From NCBI GenBank assembly GCA_029983595.1, contig JASBZD010000024.1, forward strand, positions 1 through 13,950: DNA of 13,950 nucleotides, given 5' to 3'. The position numbers and the translations under genes were made by a program. Of the stretch, positions 1 to 7,992 are shown in pieces (position 1 is the stretch's first letter; the number at the start of each line of letters is the position of its first letter). The notes under the pieces were generated by a model that saw only the letters and a list, made by a program, of their open reading frames with translations, was not told the origin of the DNA and searched no databases. This DNA is from Peptoniphilaceae bacterium. GTDB taxonomy: Bacteria; Bacillota; Clostridia; Tissierellales; Peptoniphilaceae.

Positions 1-9
1 TATGCTTAT

Positions 10-894
10 TTACTTTTCTATGCTCTTATAAATATCTTCTAACTCATTTTTTTCTATAGTATAGGAAGTATTACAGAATTGACAAACTACTTCAGCTTTT
101 TCATCTTCATCTATTATAGTGCGCAGCTCTTCTTTCCCTATTGTGGCTAGCATCTCTTCTATTCTCTCTTTTGAGCAATTACAATTCCATCTTATTTCTT
201 TTCTTTCAAGAATTTCTAATTCAAAATCCTCAAGTAAGAATTTAAATATATCTTCAAAATCCTCATATTGGTTCATCATTTCTGTTACTGATGGCTTACC
301 AACTATAGATTTTTCAAGTTTTAATATATCTTCATTATTAGCATCTGGTAATAGCGAAATTATATATCCACCAGAGTTTATAATAGATAAATCAGTATCT
401 ACTAATACTCCTAGACCTACTGCTGAATTTACCTGTTCAGATGAGAGATAATAATTAGCGATATCTTCTGCTATCTCACCTGATATAATTTCAGACTGAC
501 CAATATATGGCTCTTTCAACCCTAGATCCATTATCGTCTGAATATAACCAGTGTTTCCTACTATACCTGATACATCAAGTTTCCCCTTTTCATTTGTAGG
601 AAGATCTGCTGATGGGTTTTGAATATATCCTTTTATATCGCCATCTTTATTTACAGTAACCAATATTTCGCCAGCTGGACCATTACCCATTACTTGTAGA
701 GTAAGTTTATCAGTAGGATTTTTAAGCTGCGTACTCATTAGTTCCGCCGCACTTAAAGTTCTGCCAAGAGCGGCTGATGCTGTAGCCGATGTGTCGTGTA
801 AATTTCTAGCTTCATTTACTATATCTGTAGTTTTTACTCCGGCAAATTTAAATTTACCATTTTTTTCTATTCCTCTAATTAAATAATCTGTCAT
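10..894 (-). CDS. hslO: Hsp33 redox-regulated molecular chaperone
   Basis: Hsp33 is a cytosolic holdase. It is inactive while its C-terminal cysteines bind zinc, and oxidation unfolds that domain so that it can bind unfolding proteins. The 294-residue product has the full family length. The N-terminal substrate-binding domain (about residues 1-230) includes the family segments TLQVMGNGPAG (65-75) and DLGLKEPYIGQ (123-133). The zinc redox switch is intact: C238 and C240 (CNC) are followed 30 residues later by C271 and C274 (CQFC). The ATG at 894 has an AAGGAG site 6 bases upstream. That site lies inside the last codons of yqeM, whose stop is only 2 bases away, so the two genes are almost certainly cotranscribed and translationally coupled. 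A zinc/disulfide chaperone fits an obligate anaerobe that meets oxidative bursts. The assignment is secure. Confidence 0.96.
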   Translation of the reverse strand: MTDYLIRGIEKNGKFKFAGVKTTDIVNEARNLHDTSATASAALGRTLSAAELMSTQLKNPTDKLTLQVMGNGPAGEILVTVNKDGDIKGYIQNPSADLPTNEKGKLDVSGIVGNTGYIQTIMDLGLKEPYIGQSEIISGEIAEDIANYYLSSEQVNSAVGLGVLVDTDLSIINSGGYIISLLPDANNEDILKLEKSIVGKPSVTEMMNQYEDFEDIFKFLLEDFELEILERKEIRWNCNCSKERIEEMLATIGKEELRTIIDEDEKAEVVCQFCNTSYTIEKNELEDIYKSIEK

Positions 895-896
895 TT

Positions 897-1631
897 TTAC
901 TCCTTTATCGCAACGAATGTAACTCTCATCGTTTTATCATCTATTTTTTTATCGCTATAATCATCAAAAGTTTCTATATTTATAAAACCTACTTCAGATA
1001 ATATTTTACTAATTTCTTCTACTGAATATGCTTTTTCAAAATGATCTTCATCATATCTTTCATATAGTCCATTTTCTAACTCTCTAAAAAATGTCATCTT
1101 ATAGTTGTTAATTCTAGAATTATCGTCATATTCACCTTGCCAGATATATAAAGTATCTTCTATTTCATCTGTAAAAATATTATTTCCTATAAATTCTTTA
1201 ATTTTATATTCAGAATTAATATCAAAAATTAATATCGAGCCTTCTTCCATATGGCTATAAATATTTTTTATAGATTTTTTAAGTTCTTCTATATCTGTAA
1301 TATAGTTAAATACATCTAAAACAGAAATAACTATATCAAACTTTCTAGCTATTTCTAGATTTGTTATATCTGAATTTATAAATCTTATATTTCGATTAAA
1401 GCTAAATTTTTCCCTCGCAATTAAAATCATCTCTTCTGATTTTTCTACTGCTATAATATTATACCCATCTAATAAAGATGTAATATTTCCAGTACCAGAG
1501 CCTATCTCCATTAGATTTATACCATTTATATTATTTTCTTTTATCTTTTTATTTATAAATTCTACTATCTTTTTATAGTCAATATCGTAAATCAACTTAT
1601 CATAGTCAGCTGCAAAATTTTCGTAATTCAT
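897..1631 (-). CDS. yqeM: YqeM-like class I SAM-dependent methyltransferase
   Basis: This 244-residue protein is a predicted cytosolic methyltransferase with a Rossmann-type SAM-binding fold. Motif I is MEIGSGTGN at residues 41-49. The acidic ribose-binding position is E63 in AVEKSEEM, followed by D88 in NSDIT and the post-motif FDIVISVLDVFNYI (98-111). The C-terminal half (FDINSEY at 136, YIW at 162-164, YERYDEDHF with AYS after it near 191-203) resembles Bacillus subtilis YqeM, whose substrate is, as far as I know, not established. The N-terminal FAADYDKL motif is also typical of this subgroup. The ATG at 1631 has only a weak GTGAG site. A TATAAT at 1649-1654 would give a leader of about 11 bases, so initiation may be nearly leaderless. 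It lies directly upstream of hslO. The methyltransferase fold is certain; the YqeM assignment rests on remembered similarity and the substrate is unknown. Confidence 0.85.
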   Translation of the reverse strand: MNYENFAADYDKLIYDIDYKKIVEFINKKIKENNINGINLMEIGSGTGNITSLLDGYNIIAVEKSEEMILIAREKFSFNRNIRFINSDITNLEIARKFDIVISVLDVFNYITDIEELKKSIKNIYSHMEEGSILIFDINSEYKIKEFIGNNIFTDEIEDTLYIWQGEYDDNSRINNYKMTFFRELENGLYERYDEDHFEKAYSVEEISKILSEVGFINIETFDDYSDKKIDDKTMRVTFVAIKE

Positions 1632-1643
1632 ATTTTCTCACTT

Positions 1644-1671
1644 AAATAATTATATTTTGTTTTGGTATAAT
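1644..1671. promoter_or_regulatory. Back-to-back divergent promoters for yqeM-hslO and the DUF4364 gene
   Basis: Only 58 bases separate the two start codons (1631 minus, 1690 plus). On the plus strand, TGGTATAAT at 1663-1671 is a perfect extended -10, while its -35 region is poor. On the minus strand, TATAAT occupies 1649-1654 with a weak TTATAT about 17 bases upstream. Predicted start sites are near 1678 (plus) and 1642 (minus). The two -10 elements are 11 bases apart, so two polymerases could not occupy both at once and the promoters may compete. Confidence 0.6.
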
Positions 1672-1679
1672 ATATAAAT

Positions 1680-1684
1680 GGAGG
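1680..1684 (+). promoter_or_regulatory. Ribosome binding site that sets the DUF4364 start at 1690
   Basis: GGAGG lies 5 bases before the ATG at 1690. The earlier in-frame ATG at 1678 overlaps this site, has no binding site of its own, and coincides with the predicted transcription start. The 1690 start is therefore preferred. Confidence 0.8.
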
Positions 1685-1689
1685 TAATT

Positions 1690-2187
1690 ATGGAAGACAA
1701 TTCAAAAATTGCTAAGGAAAAATTACTTATTTTATATATTATAAAAAAATCTAATTCTATAATATCATATGAAATACTAGAAAACATAATTTTGGATTAT
1801 GAAATAATTAATTACTTTGATTTTAATCAATATTATAGCGAACTTAAAGACACTAGATTTTTAGAGATAGAAGAAAATAGTATAAAACTTACTGATTTTG
1901 CTATAGATGTTCTAGAAATGATGGAAAATCTAATAGATATAGATAAAAAAGAAGAAGTAGATAGACTATTTTCTACTGAATTTCCTGATGAATATAAAGA
2001 ATTTCAGGTTAAAAAATTTGATGATAAATATATAGTAAATTTAAAAGTTTCAAAAGATTTAGATGAGGATTTTTTAGTTACAGTCTACATAGATAATAAA
2101 AAAGATTTGGAAAAACTTCAAGATCTCTGGCTAAATAAAAATAAATCGCTTTATATTCAGATAAAAAATATCTTGGAACTAAAATAG
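1690..2187 (+). CDS. DUF4364 family protein, winged-helix-like putative regulator
   Basis: The product is 165 residues from the ATG at 1690; a start at 1678 would add four residues but destroys the ribosome binding site. The first 80 residues look like a winged-helix fold: a helix with KLLILYIIKK, a second helix ISYEILENIIL, and a recognition-like segment FDFNQYYSELKDTRFLEI leading to SIKLTDFAIDVLEMM. This pattern matches DUF4364, a family of small proteins in Clostridia annotated as possible transcriptional regulators. The C-terminal half is a highly charged alpha/beta segment (FQVKKFDDKYIVNLKVSKDLDEDFLVTVYID) that could be a sensing or dimerisation domain. There are no transmembrane segments or signal peptide. 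It is the only plus-strand gene here and diverges from yqeM-hslO through shared promoter DNA, an arrangement common for local regulators. The family call is from memory of its N-terminal pattern; the target is unknown. Confidence 0.75.
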   Translation: MEDNSKIAKEKLLILYIIKKSNSIISYEILENIILDYEIINYFDFNQYYSELKDTRFLEIEENSIKLTDFAIDVLEMMENLIDIDKKEEVDRLFSTEFPDEYKEFQVKKFDDKYIVNLKVSKDLDEDFLVTVYIDNKKDLEKLQDLWLNKNKSLYIQIKNILELK

Positions 2188-2221
2188 GGAGTCGCTAATC
2201 ATTTGCAGACTCCCATTTTTT
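2187..2221. terminator. Hairpin terminator between convergent genes, probably bidirectional
   Basis: GGGAGTC (2187-2193) pairs with GACTCCC (2208-2214) around a 14-base loop, followed by ATTTTTTATT on the plus strand. The first stem base is the last base of the DUF4364 stop codon. On the minus strand the same stem is followed by TATTTTAG, a weaker U-run, so it can also serve the DUF3160 gene ending at 2225. Confidence 0.85.
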
Positions 2222-2224
2222 ATT

Positions 2225-4456
2225 CTAATACATTATTCTTGGGTTACCTGGTAATTTAGATTTTTCTTCTTTTATAATATCTCTATACCATTCTGGATAA
2301 TCTTTTTTATCTTCCATTACCATTTCTTGCCATTTTTCATCAGTTAAACATTCTTTATCAGTAAACTCGTAGTAAGTAAATACTCCACCACGTCCCATAT
2401 AAAGTTTATCACCTACTGGATAAACTACATAAATTTCAGCTGGTTTACCACTAGCTATAGAGAAAATTTCTCCTTCTGGTATATTAACAGTATTTTCTAC
2501 AACGCTCATTAAATCAGCTACAACTGGCATACGTCTATCTGCTGGATTTTCAATTTCATACCAGCCTTTTAGGCCAAATTCAGACTCATCTTCTACAAAG
2601 TTGAGCATTGCTCTTTCCATCTCGCCACCAATATAAGCTAGACGTAAGTTTTCTTTTTTAGTTAAAATTTCGTTATTTAACTCTTTAACTGACATATCGC
2701 GAAGAAAGTCTACTAATTCTTTAAAATTACTTAGTTTTTCTTCAAATTCGCCATCTATCATTTGTCTATCTTTTAGATTTAACTGTGTATATTCTATTAA
2801 CCATGATAATTTATCATATAATTCTACATTTGGTTCAACATAAGATACCCAATCTGGTTCTTCGAATCCTCCCATTTCAGCCATTACAGCTTTACCATAT
2901 AGAAGAGTATCGTGTTTTAATTCAGCATATGAGCCTAGTGCAGAAACTAAATCTTTTTTCATCCAATCTTCATTTTGCATAAATATAGGATATCCTTCGC
3001 CATATTCTTTATTATAAGATGACAACATCCATAACCAACCACGATAAAGATTTTTTTGCCAGTCCTTATCAGTCATGCTTTCTATATATTTTTGATTTTC
3101 TTCTATTCTAGTATTATATTCTTTAAAATGTGAATTATAAGGATCATTTTTTTGAATCTCAGTAGCTTTTTTATTATTAAAAGAACTCATTAAATCTAGT
3201 CCAGAGTAGATTGGTCTAGTAGAAGGTCTATTTACATCTACTACATTTTGCATAAGCACATTATCAAGCACAGCTCTTTGTGGAATTAGTCTAAATGATT
3301 TTCCTTTATAACTAGCTATTTGCGGCTCTTTAAGTTTATCAAGTTCTAAATATACATTTGCTAGGTAATCCTCATTATTTAAATTATTTATATCTAAATC
3401 TTTTCCATATACTCCATATAAAATTCTAGAATATTCACGGATAGATAAATCATCTGCAGTTTCTACTAAAAAGTCTATTGGAGAAACTAGATTTTCCCAT
3501 GTTTTTAGAGTTTCCGGATCGCTATATATACTATAAGTCAGTAGTAGAGATTGTAAAATATCATTTTTTTGGAAAGCTTCATCTTGTTTTACAAAAAATC
3601 CTACTTGGCCATAGTACATAGTATTTTTAAAATATTTTTCTAACTCTTCGCTTCTAGTGTAATGTCCACGAGGTTTAAGCTGTGAATAGTCTACTGGTCT
3701 ATCAGTAATCATAGAGTCAGCCGAAGCTTCATTCTCGATATTTTTAAGCTCTTCGAGATATAAATTATTAGCTTCTTCCGGTAGATTTTCTGGCTCTTCT
3801 CCAGATAGCTTCACACCAGTAGCAAGCATCGCAATATTTTTAAGTTGTAAATTTTTAGTTTCTTCATCTTCTAACTCATTATAGATTTTTATATTTGAGT
3901 CTAGTAGCTTTTTATTAAAATCAGCAAGTTTTGGATATAATTCTTTTTCTTCTAGATTTCTTAAAAAGTTGGTATAGAAAATATGGAACATATGAGTTAC
4001 AGAATCGGTAGTTATAAAACTTGGGATCCCCTCATATTCATTAGCTTCATAAATCTGATGGATCTGGTCATATTTATATTCCATTCCCTCATATCCCTCT
4101 TGGTTACCAGTTTTTGTAATAACAAATCCATTTTTTACAAGTGATTCTTGTTGAGGATTAGTAAAATCACCAAAATATTCTATATTAGTTATATTAGATA
4201 AATCTGATTCTATCTTATATTCTGGTACCTTTGGAGAAACTTCTGTCTTTTTAAACTCTAACTCTACATTTTTAGTCTCTAATTCATCTAAAAATTTAGT
4301 ATCAGCTAGAGAATATTCTTTCATCTCTTCACTTTGGGTAGCTACTTCCTTTTCATTATTTTCTTCTACTTTTGAAGATTCCTCATTTTTTGCACATGAA
4401 GAAAATAGTAAAGTAAAAGCTAGCATTGTAGCTATTAATTTTAAATTTCTTCCCAT
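2225..4456 (-). CDS. DUF3160 domain lipoprotein, function unknown
   Basis: This is a 743-residue exported lipoprotein. It has a positively charged start (MGRNLK), a hydrophobic stretch at 7-18, and a lipobox ending in SSC with the lipidated cysteine at residue 21. A charged, low-complexity linker rich in Glu, Ser and Lys follows (about 22-50) and would hold the domain off the membrane. From about residue 95 to the end it matches DUF3160, including QESLVKNGFVIT, GIPSFITTDSVTHMFHIFY and, near the C terminus, PVVADLMSVVENTVN. The family is poorly characterised; I see no established catalytic motif and assign no activity. The ATG at 4456 is preceded by GGAGG with a 9-base spacing. The start overlaps the end of the upstream lipoprotein gene by 16 bases, which implies coupled translation and joint localisation on the outer face of the membrane. 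It ends at a convergent terminator. Confidence 0.85.
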   Translation of the reverse strand: MGRNLKLIATMLAFTLLFSSCAKNEESSKVEENNEKEVATQSEEMKEYSLADTKFLDELETKNVELEFKKTEVSPKVPEYKIESDLSNITNIEYFGDFTNPQQESLVKNGFVITKTGNQEGYEGMEYKYDQIHQIYEANEYEGIPSFITTDSVTHMFHIFYTNFLRNLEEKELYPKLADFNKKLLDSNIKIYNELEDEETKNLQLKNIAMLATGVKLSGEEPENLPEEANNLYLEELKNIENEASADSMITDRPVDYSQLKPRGHYTRSEELEKYFKNTMYYGQVGFFVKQDEAFQKNDILQSLLLTYSIYSDPETLKTWENLVSPIDFLVETADDLSIREYSRILYGVYGKDLDINNLNNEDYLANVYLELDKLKEPQIASYKGKSFRLIPQRAVLDNVLMQNVVDVNRPSTRPIYSGLDLMSSFNNKKATEIQKNDPYNSHFKEYNTRIEENQKYIESMTDKDWQKNLYRGWLWMLSSYNKEYGEGYPIFMQNEDWMKKDLVSALGSYAELKHDTLLYGKAVMAEMGGFEEPDWVSYVEPNVELYDKLSWLIEYTQLNLKDRQMIDGEFEEKLSNFKELVDFLRDMSVKELNNEILTKKENLRLAYIGGEMERAMLNFVEDESEFGLKGWYEIENPADRRMPVVADLMSVVENTVNIPEGEIFSIASGKPAEIYVVYPVGDKLYMGRGGVFTYYEFTDKECLTDEKWQEMVMEDKKDYPEWYRDIIKEEKSKLPGNPRIMY

Positions 4457-5049
4457 AATATATTACCTCCATATAAATATAATTTATTATGCTTTCCATC
4501 CAGAATTATTTCTCCATCTTTAGAACCGAGTTTTGGTAAAATATCGAGTTTTTTACTCTGATAATATATTTCAAACCTAAATGTATTTATATATTTATAA
4601 GCATTTATATCATATTTACCAGATATATCGCGTTCAATAGAAATAAGTTCATCAATCCCATCATTATCAATATCAAAAGCATTAAATTCTTCTAAGGGGT
4701 TTGATAATCTGCTTACTCTCATTTTAGGCCTTAATTTTTCATTCTCAAAATCTATATTATAAAAAAATGGTCTAGGAGAAATATTTTCATCAAAAGGCGT
4801 CTTTTTATTTACTCCAATAAGTACCTCTACATCGCCTCCATCTATATTACAAAACTCTATACTAAAAGGACTTACTTTAGAAAAATCTAAAATAAAATTT
4901 TTATCACGATTACTTAATTCTAAAATTTCACCATTTTTATCTGATACAATTCTCGCTTCATAATCTAGATACTTATCAGAATCAATAATATCCTGATTAT
5001 TAGGGCTACAAGATGATAGAAAAATTAATAATATGAAAACGTATATCAT
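4441..5049 (-). CDS. Small FG-GAP/VCBS-like lipoprotein
   Basis: The product is 202 residues from the ATG at 5049, or 208 from a TTG at 5067. Both starts give a short uncharged hydrophobic leader (IYVFILLIFLSSC) with a lipobox and a lipidated cysteine, so the protein should be membrane-anchored and extracytoplasmic. Neither start has a strong ribosome binding site. A TATAAT at 5067-5072 overlaps the TTG, so I favour the ATG, whose nearest candidate is GGGA 12 bases upstream. The body has two repeat-like units: a degenerate one (NIDGGDVEVLIGV) and a clearer one (DIDNDGIDELISIE) with the DxDxDG calcium-binding loop seen in FG-GAP/VCBS propeller blades. Two units are far too few for a complete propeller, so it may pack against a partner. 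The overlap with the DUF3160 gene makes that protein the likely partner. Function is unknown. Confidence 0.7.
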   Translation of the reverse strand: MIYVFILLIFLSSCSPNNQDIIDSDKYLDYEARIVSDKNGEILELSNRDKNFILDFSKVSPFSIEFCNIDGGDVEVLIGVNKKTPFDENISPRPFFYNIDFENEKLRPKMRVSRLSNPLEEFNAFDIDNDGIDELISIERDISGKYDINAYKYINTFRFEIYYQSKKLDILPKLGSKDGEIILDGKHNKLYLYGGNILWEEI

Positions 5050-5066
5050 AATATTAGTATATCCCA

Positions 5067-5072
5067 ATTATA
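5067..5072 (-). promoter_or_regulatory. Candidate -10 element for the lipoprotein operon
   Basis: The minus strand reads TATAAT here, 17 bases before the ATG at 5049. I see no good -35 at the usual spacing, and in DNA this AT-rich a single hexamer is weak evidence. Confidence 0.35.
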
Positions 5073-5127
5073 CTAAAATAAAGTTACATTTTAGTTAAGA
5101 AATTATCTTTAATTTTATATATTGCAA

Positions 5128-5160
5128 AACCCCTCCATCCTAATTTTGGATTTTGGGGTT
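5128..5160 (-). terminator. Probable terminator after the ketopantoate reductase-family gene
   Basis: AACCCC (5128-5133) pairs with GGGGTT (5155-5160), with an inner ATCC/GGAT stem (5137-5140 with 5148-5151) separated by a symmetric three-base internal loop. On the minus strand the stem is followed by only a short T run (TTTTGCAATAT), so termination may be partial. Apart from this, the 136-base gap between the genes holds only the candidate -10 at 5067-5072. Confidence 0.55.
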
Positions 5161-5185
5161 CAGTTCATTTCTCTAGTCCTAAATT

Positions 5186-6115
5186 TTAAAATAATTTAGA
5201 ACCTTTTAATTCTTCTTTTGCATGTATTAGTTTAGTAATTAACTCATTATATGGAGTCTTGATATTATATCTTTTACCCTTTTCTACTACAGCACCATTA
5301 ATAAAATCAATTTCAGTATTTCTATTATTTATAATTAAATCCTGATACATAGATGGATAGTGGTCTTTAGTGTGTACGCTAGTTTTATAGATATAATCTA
5401 ACATCTCTTTTTTATCTAATTCTACACCATCTGCTTTTGCAACTTCTATAAACTCACTTATTAACTCATCTACTATTTCAGCATGAGAGTCTAGAGAGAA
5501 AAACTCTCCCACTTTACATTCCAAAAGTGTAGAGAAAGAGTTTAATGTGCCATTTACCATTAATTTTCTCCAAATAGCTTTCATTACATCTTCATTATAA
5601 GTTACATTTAAATTTGCTTCATTTAAAATATTGGCTATTTTTCTTCCTTCTTCTTCATTACCGCCGATATTTTGCATATCTATAGTTCCTATATTAGTTA
5701 CATTAATATCTCCAGAATTATCTCTTCCTGCTGACCATACTGTAACTCCCATGTTGATTTGAGATAAATCTACATATTTAACTAAAATATCTTCATGTCC
5801 TATACCATTTAATAGACATAATATTTGAGTATTTTTATCTACTAAGTGGGATACACCCTTAGCCATATCTTCTAACCCAACAGACTTAGTTAAAAAAATT
5901 ATTAAGTCAGCTTTTTCTGTCGCTTCTGAAGGCTTCATAGCTCTTACATCCATAGAACCTTCTATTTTTCCAGTTAATTTCATACCATTATTATTTAGAT
6001 TTTCTATATTTTTATCCCAGTTATCTAAAAATATTACTTCATTATCTGTATATTTTGATATGTAATAGCCAAATGTGCACCCCATAGCACCACTACCCGC
6101 AATATATACTAACAT
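5186..6115 (-). CDS. panE: Ketopantoate reductase family protein (PanE/ApbA)
   Basis: The family reduces 2-dehydropantoate to pantoate with NADPH, a step in pantothenate and coenzyme A synthesis. The 309-residue product has the expected length and two-domain layout. The N-terminal Rossmann fold starts with the dinucleotide-binding motif AGSGAMGC (residues 6-13) and continues with IIFLTKS and LLNGIGHED. The C-terminal helical domain carries the active-site pattern IWRKLMVNGTLN, with the lysine and two asparagines at the catalytic positions of E. coli PanE, then PSMYQD with the conserved serine and TEIDFINGAVV with the conserved glutamate. The ATG at 6115 has AAAGGAG 6 bases upstream. No panB, panC or other pantothenate gene is nearby, and the gene appears monocistronic between two terminators. 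Many anaerobes carry several family members, some acting on other 2-oxo acids, so substrate assignment is less certain than the family. Confidence 0.85.
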   Translation of the reverse strand: MLVYIAGSGAMGCTFGYYISKYTDNEVIFLDNWDKNIENLNNNGMKLTGKIEGSMDVRAMKPSEATEKADLIIFLTKSVGLEDMAKGVSHLVDKNTQILCLLNGIGHEDILVKYVDLSQINMGVTVWSAGRDNSGDINVTNIGTIDMQNIGGNEEEGRKIANILNEANLNVTYNEDVMKAIWRKLMVNGTLNSFSTLLECKVGEFFSLDSHAEIVDELISEFIEVAKADGVELDKKEMLDYIYKTSVHTKDHYPSMYQDLIINNRNTEIDFINGAVVEKGKRYNIKTPYNELITKLIHAKEELKGSKLF

Positions 6116-6173
6116 TTTCTGCTCCTTTTAATTATTTTCTACTTTATATAAATTAAAATTCTTACATAGTCAT

Positions 6174-6211
6174 AAAAAATAACGGCAAACTTATTATTGT
6201 ATGCCGTTATT
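6174..6211 (-). terminator. Rho-independent terminator of the hydrogenase operon
   Basis: On the minus strand, AATAACGGCA and TGCCGTTATT form a perfect 10-base-pair stem (6202-6211 with 6178-6187) around a 14-base loop, followed directly by a T6 run. This closes the hydrogenase transcript and separates it from the downstream ketopantoate reductase-family gene. Confidence 0.9.
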
Positions 6212-6239
6212 AAAATATTTATCTTAATATAAATATTTA

Positions 6240-7982
6240 TTAAAAATATTCATGTGTATCATTGTTTTCATAAGAAGTATGAAGTAATTTGTGAGCTTTT
6301 TCTCCACCTGGCTCTCCAAGATATTCATCATATAATTTAATAGCTTCTGGATTTTCATATGATCTACGGATATGTTTATTTCTATCTTCTGTATGAATAG
6401 ATTCCATTCTCTTCTTAATTACATTGATATCTCCATGGTGATGAGGCTGACCTCCACCATTTATACATCCTCCAGGGCATGCCATTATCTCAATAATATC
6501 ATAATGAGCCTCGCCCTTTTTAACTCTATTAAGTAGCTTTCTAGCATTTCCTAAACCACTAGAAACTGCTGCTCTAAGTTCATAATCTCCTACTTTGATT
6601 TCAGATTCTTTTATACCGGTTAAGTCTTTTAGTTCTTTAAACTCTACTTGATGTAAATCTTTTCCAGTAATTATATTATAAGCAGTACGTAAAGCAGACT
6701 CTAAAACCCCACCAGTAGAACCAAAGTTTACACCAGCACCAGTAGACTCACCCATTAGTCTATCAAAATCAGAAGACTCTAGATTTTTAAAGTCTAATGA
6801 CATATCTCTAATCATACTAGCTAATTCACGAGTAGTAACAACATAATCTACATCACTATATCCCTCTTGAGAAACTAGCTCTGGGCGTTTAGATTCGTAT
6901 TTTTTAGCAACACAAGGCATTACTGATACGACAACTATATCTTTAGGATCTTTTCCAATTTTTTCAGCAAAATAAGTTTTAGCTAAAGCCCCAAACATCT
7001 CATGAGGAGACATACAAGTAGATGGAATATCTAACATATCTGGGAAGTTAATTTCAATAAAGTTTACCCAGCTAGGACAGCATGAAGTAAGTATAGGAAG
7101 AGTTCCGCCATTTTGAAGTCTATGAACTAGCTCATGTGCCTCTTCTATAGATGTAATATCAGCCGCAAAATCAGTATCAAATACATAATCAAACCCTAGG
7201 TTTCTTAAAGCTGTTACCATCTTTCCAGTAACAATACTTCCAGCTTCCATTCCAAACTCTTCACCTAAAGCTACTCTTACTGCAGGAGCTGTTTGAACTA
7301 TAACAGTTTTTTCATTATCTGATAAAGCATTATAAACTTCATTAATTTCGTTTACTTCAGTTAAGGCACCAGTAGGGCATACTGATAGACATTGTCCACA
7401 GAAAGTACAGTTAGTTTTATACATTGGTTGCATAAAGTTAGTACCAACTACTGTATCGAATCCTCTACCTACGTCAGTTAGTGTACCTACAGTTTGGACT
7501 TGATTACACATAGTTTCGCATCTTTTACATAATATACATTTATTAGGATCTCTTATGATAGATAATGAAGAGTTATCTATTGGGAAATTTATACGATTTC
7601 CTTTAAATCTTATATTTTTAATATTATTATCTGCTGCTAGAGTCTGTAACTCACAGTCACCATTTCTATCGCATACTAGACAGTCTTTAGGGTGGTTAGA
7701 AAGTAATAGCTCAATATTTACTTTTCTAGATTTTACTACTTTTAAAGTGTCAGTTCTAATTTCCATACCTTCACGCACAAGCGTATTACAAGCTGGAACT
7801 AGTCCATTGCCCCATTGAACAAGACATACTCTACAGTTAGCATCTTTATTTACATAGTTTAGTTCGTGTAAGTTTAAATGGCAAAGCGTAGGAATTTCAA
7901 TATTTATTTCCCTAGCTGCCTCTAAAATAGTAGAGCCTTCAGGAACTCTTACATCAATATCATTTATTTTTAAGTTAATCAT
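6240..7982 (-). CDS. hydA: [FeFe]-hydrogenase catalytic subunit, trimeric bifurcating type
   Basis: This 580-residue cytosolic subunit makes or oxidises H2 at the H-cluster. In order it holds an N-terminal [2Fe-2S] domain (C34, C50, C53, C65), the His-Cys [4Fe-4S] site (H97, C101, C104, C110), two ferredoxin-like [4Fe-4S] sites (C149/152/155/159 and C192/195/198/202), and the H domain. All three H-cluster motifs are intact: TSCCPSW (299-305, with C301 as the proton-relay and C302 as the ligand cysteine), MPCVAKKYE (355-363) and MACPGGCINGGGQP (500-513). A C-terminal tail carries the LLHTSY motif near 567. The length fits HndD-type subunits; the extra C-terminal [2Fe-2S] domain of Thermotoga HydA is absent. 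The ATG at 7982 has GAGGT 6 bases upstream, overlapping the end of the preceding gene. The position after NuoE-like and NuoF-like genes shows that it works with pyridine nucleotide, probably by bifurcation with ferredoxin. No maturases (HydE, F, G) are in the window. Confidence 0.95.
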   Translation of the reverse strand: MINLKINDIDVRVPEGSTILEAAREINIEIPTLCHLNLHELNYVNKDANCRVCLVQWGNGLVPACNTLVREGMEIRTDTLKVVKSRKVNIELLLSNHPKDCLVCDRNGDCELQTLAADNNIKNIRFKGNRINFPIDNSSLSIIRDPNKCILCKRCETMCNQVQTVGTLTDVGRGFDTVVGTNFMQPMYKTNCTFCGQCLSVCPTGALTEVNEINEVYNALSDNEKTVIVQTAPAVRVALGEEFGMEAGSIVTGKMVTALRNLGFDYVFDTDFAADITSIEEAHELVHRLQNGGTLPILTSCCPSWVNFIEINFPDMLDIPSTCMSPHEMFGALAKTYFAEKIGKDPKDIVVVSVMPCVAKKYESKRPELVSQEGYSDVDYVVTTRELASMIRDMSLDFKNLESSDFDRLMGESTGAGVNFGSTGGVLESALRTAYNIITGKDLHQVEFKELKDLTGIKESEIKVGDYELRAAVSSGLGNARKLLNRVKKGEAHYDIIEIMACPGGCINGGGQPHHHGDINVIKKRMESIHTEDRNKHIRRSYENPEAIKLYDEYLGEPGGEKAHKLLHTSYENNDTHEYF

Positions 7983-7992
7983 TAAATACCTC

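Noticed and set aside
119..451. Plus-strand open frame of 110 codons opposite hslO
   Set aside because: It is the antisense shadow of a well-conserved gene, is serine-rich as expected for such a frame, and has no ribosome binding site or family similarity.
1678..1689. Earlier ATG for the DUF4364 gene
   Set aside because: It overlaps the GGAGG site and coincides with the predicted transcription start, so the ATG at 1690 is better.
2785..2982. Plus-strand open frame of 65 codons opposite the DUF3160 gene
   Set aside because: It lies wholly within a long coding gene and shows no recognisable protein pattern.
6116..6173. Promoter for the ketopantoate reductase-family gene
   Set aside because: TATAAA- and TATATA-like strings near 6143-6150 exist but no matching -35 was found. 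A promoter is expected after the terminator at 6174-6211, yet none can be placed with confidence.
7555..7818. Plus-strand open frame opposite the N-terminal part of hydA
   Set aside because: It is antisense to conserved iron-sulfur motifs and has no independent support.
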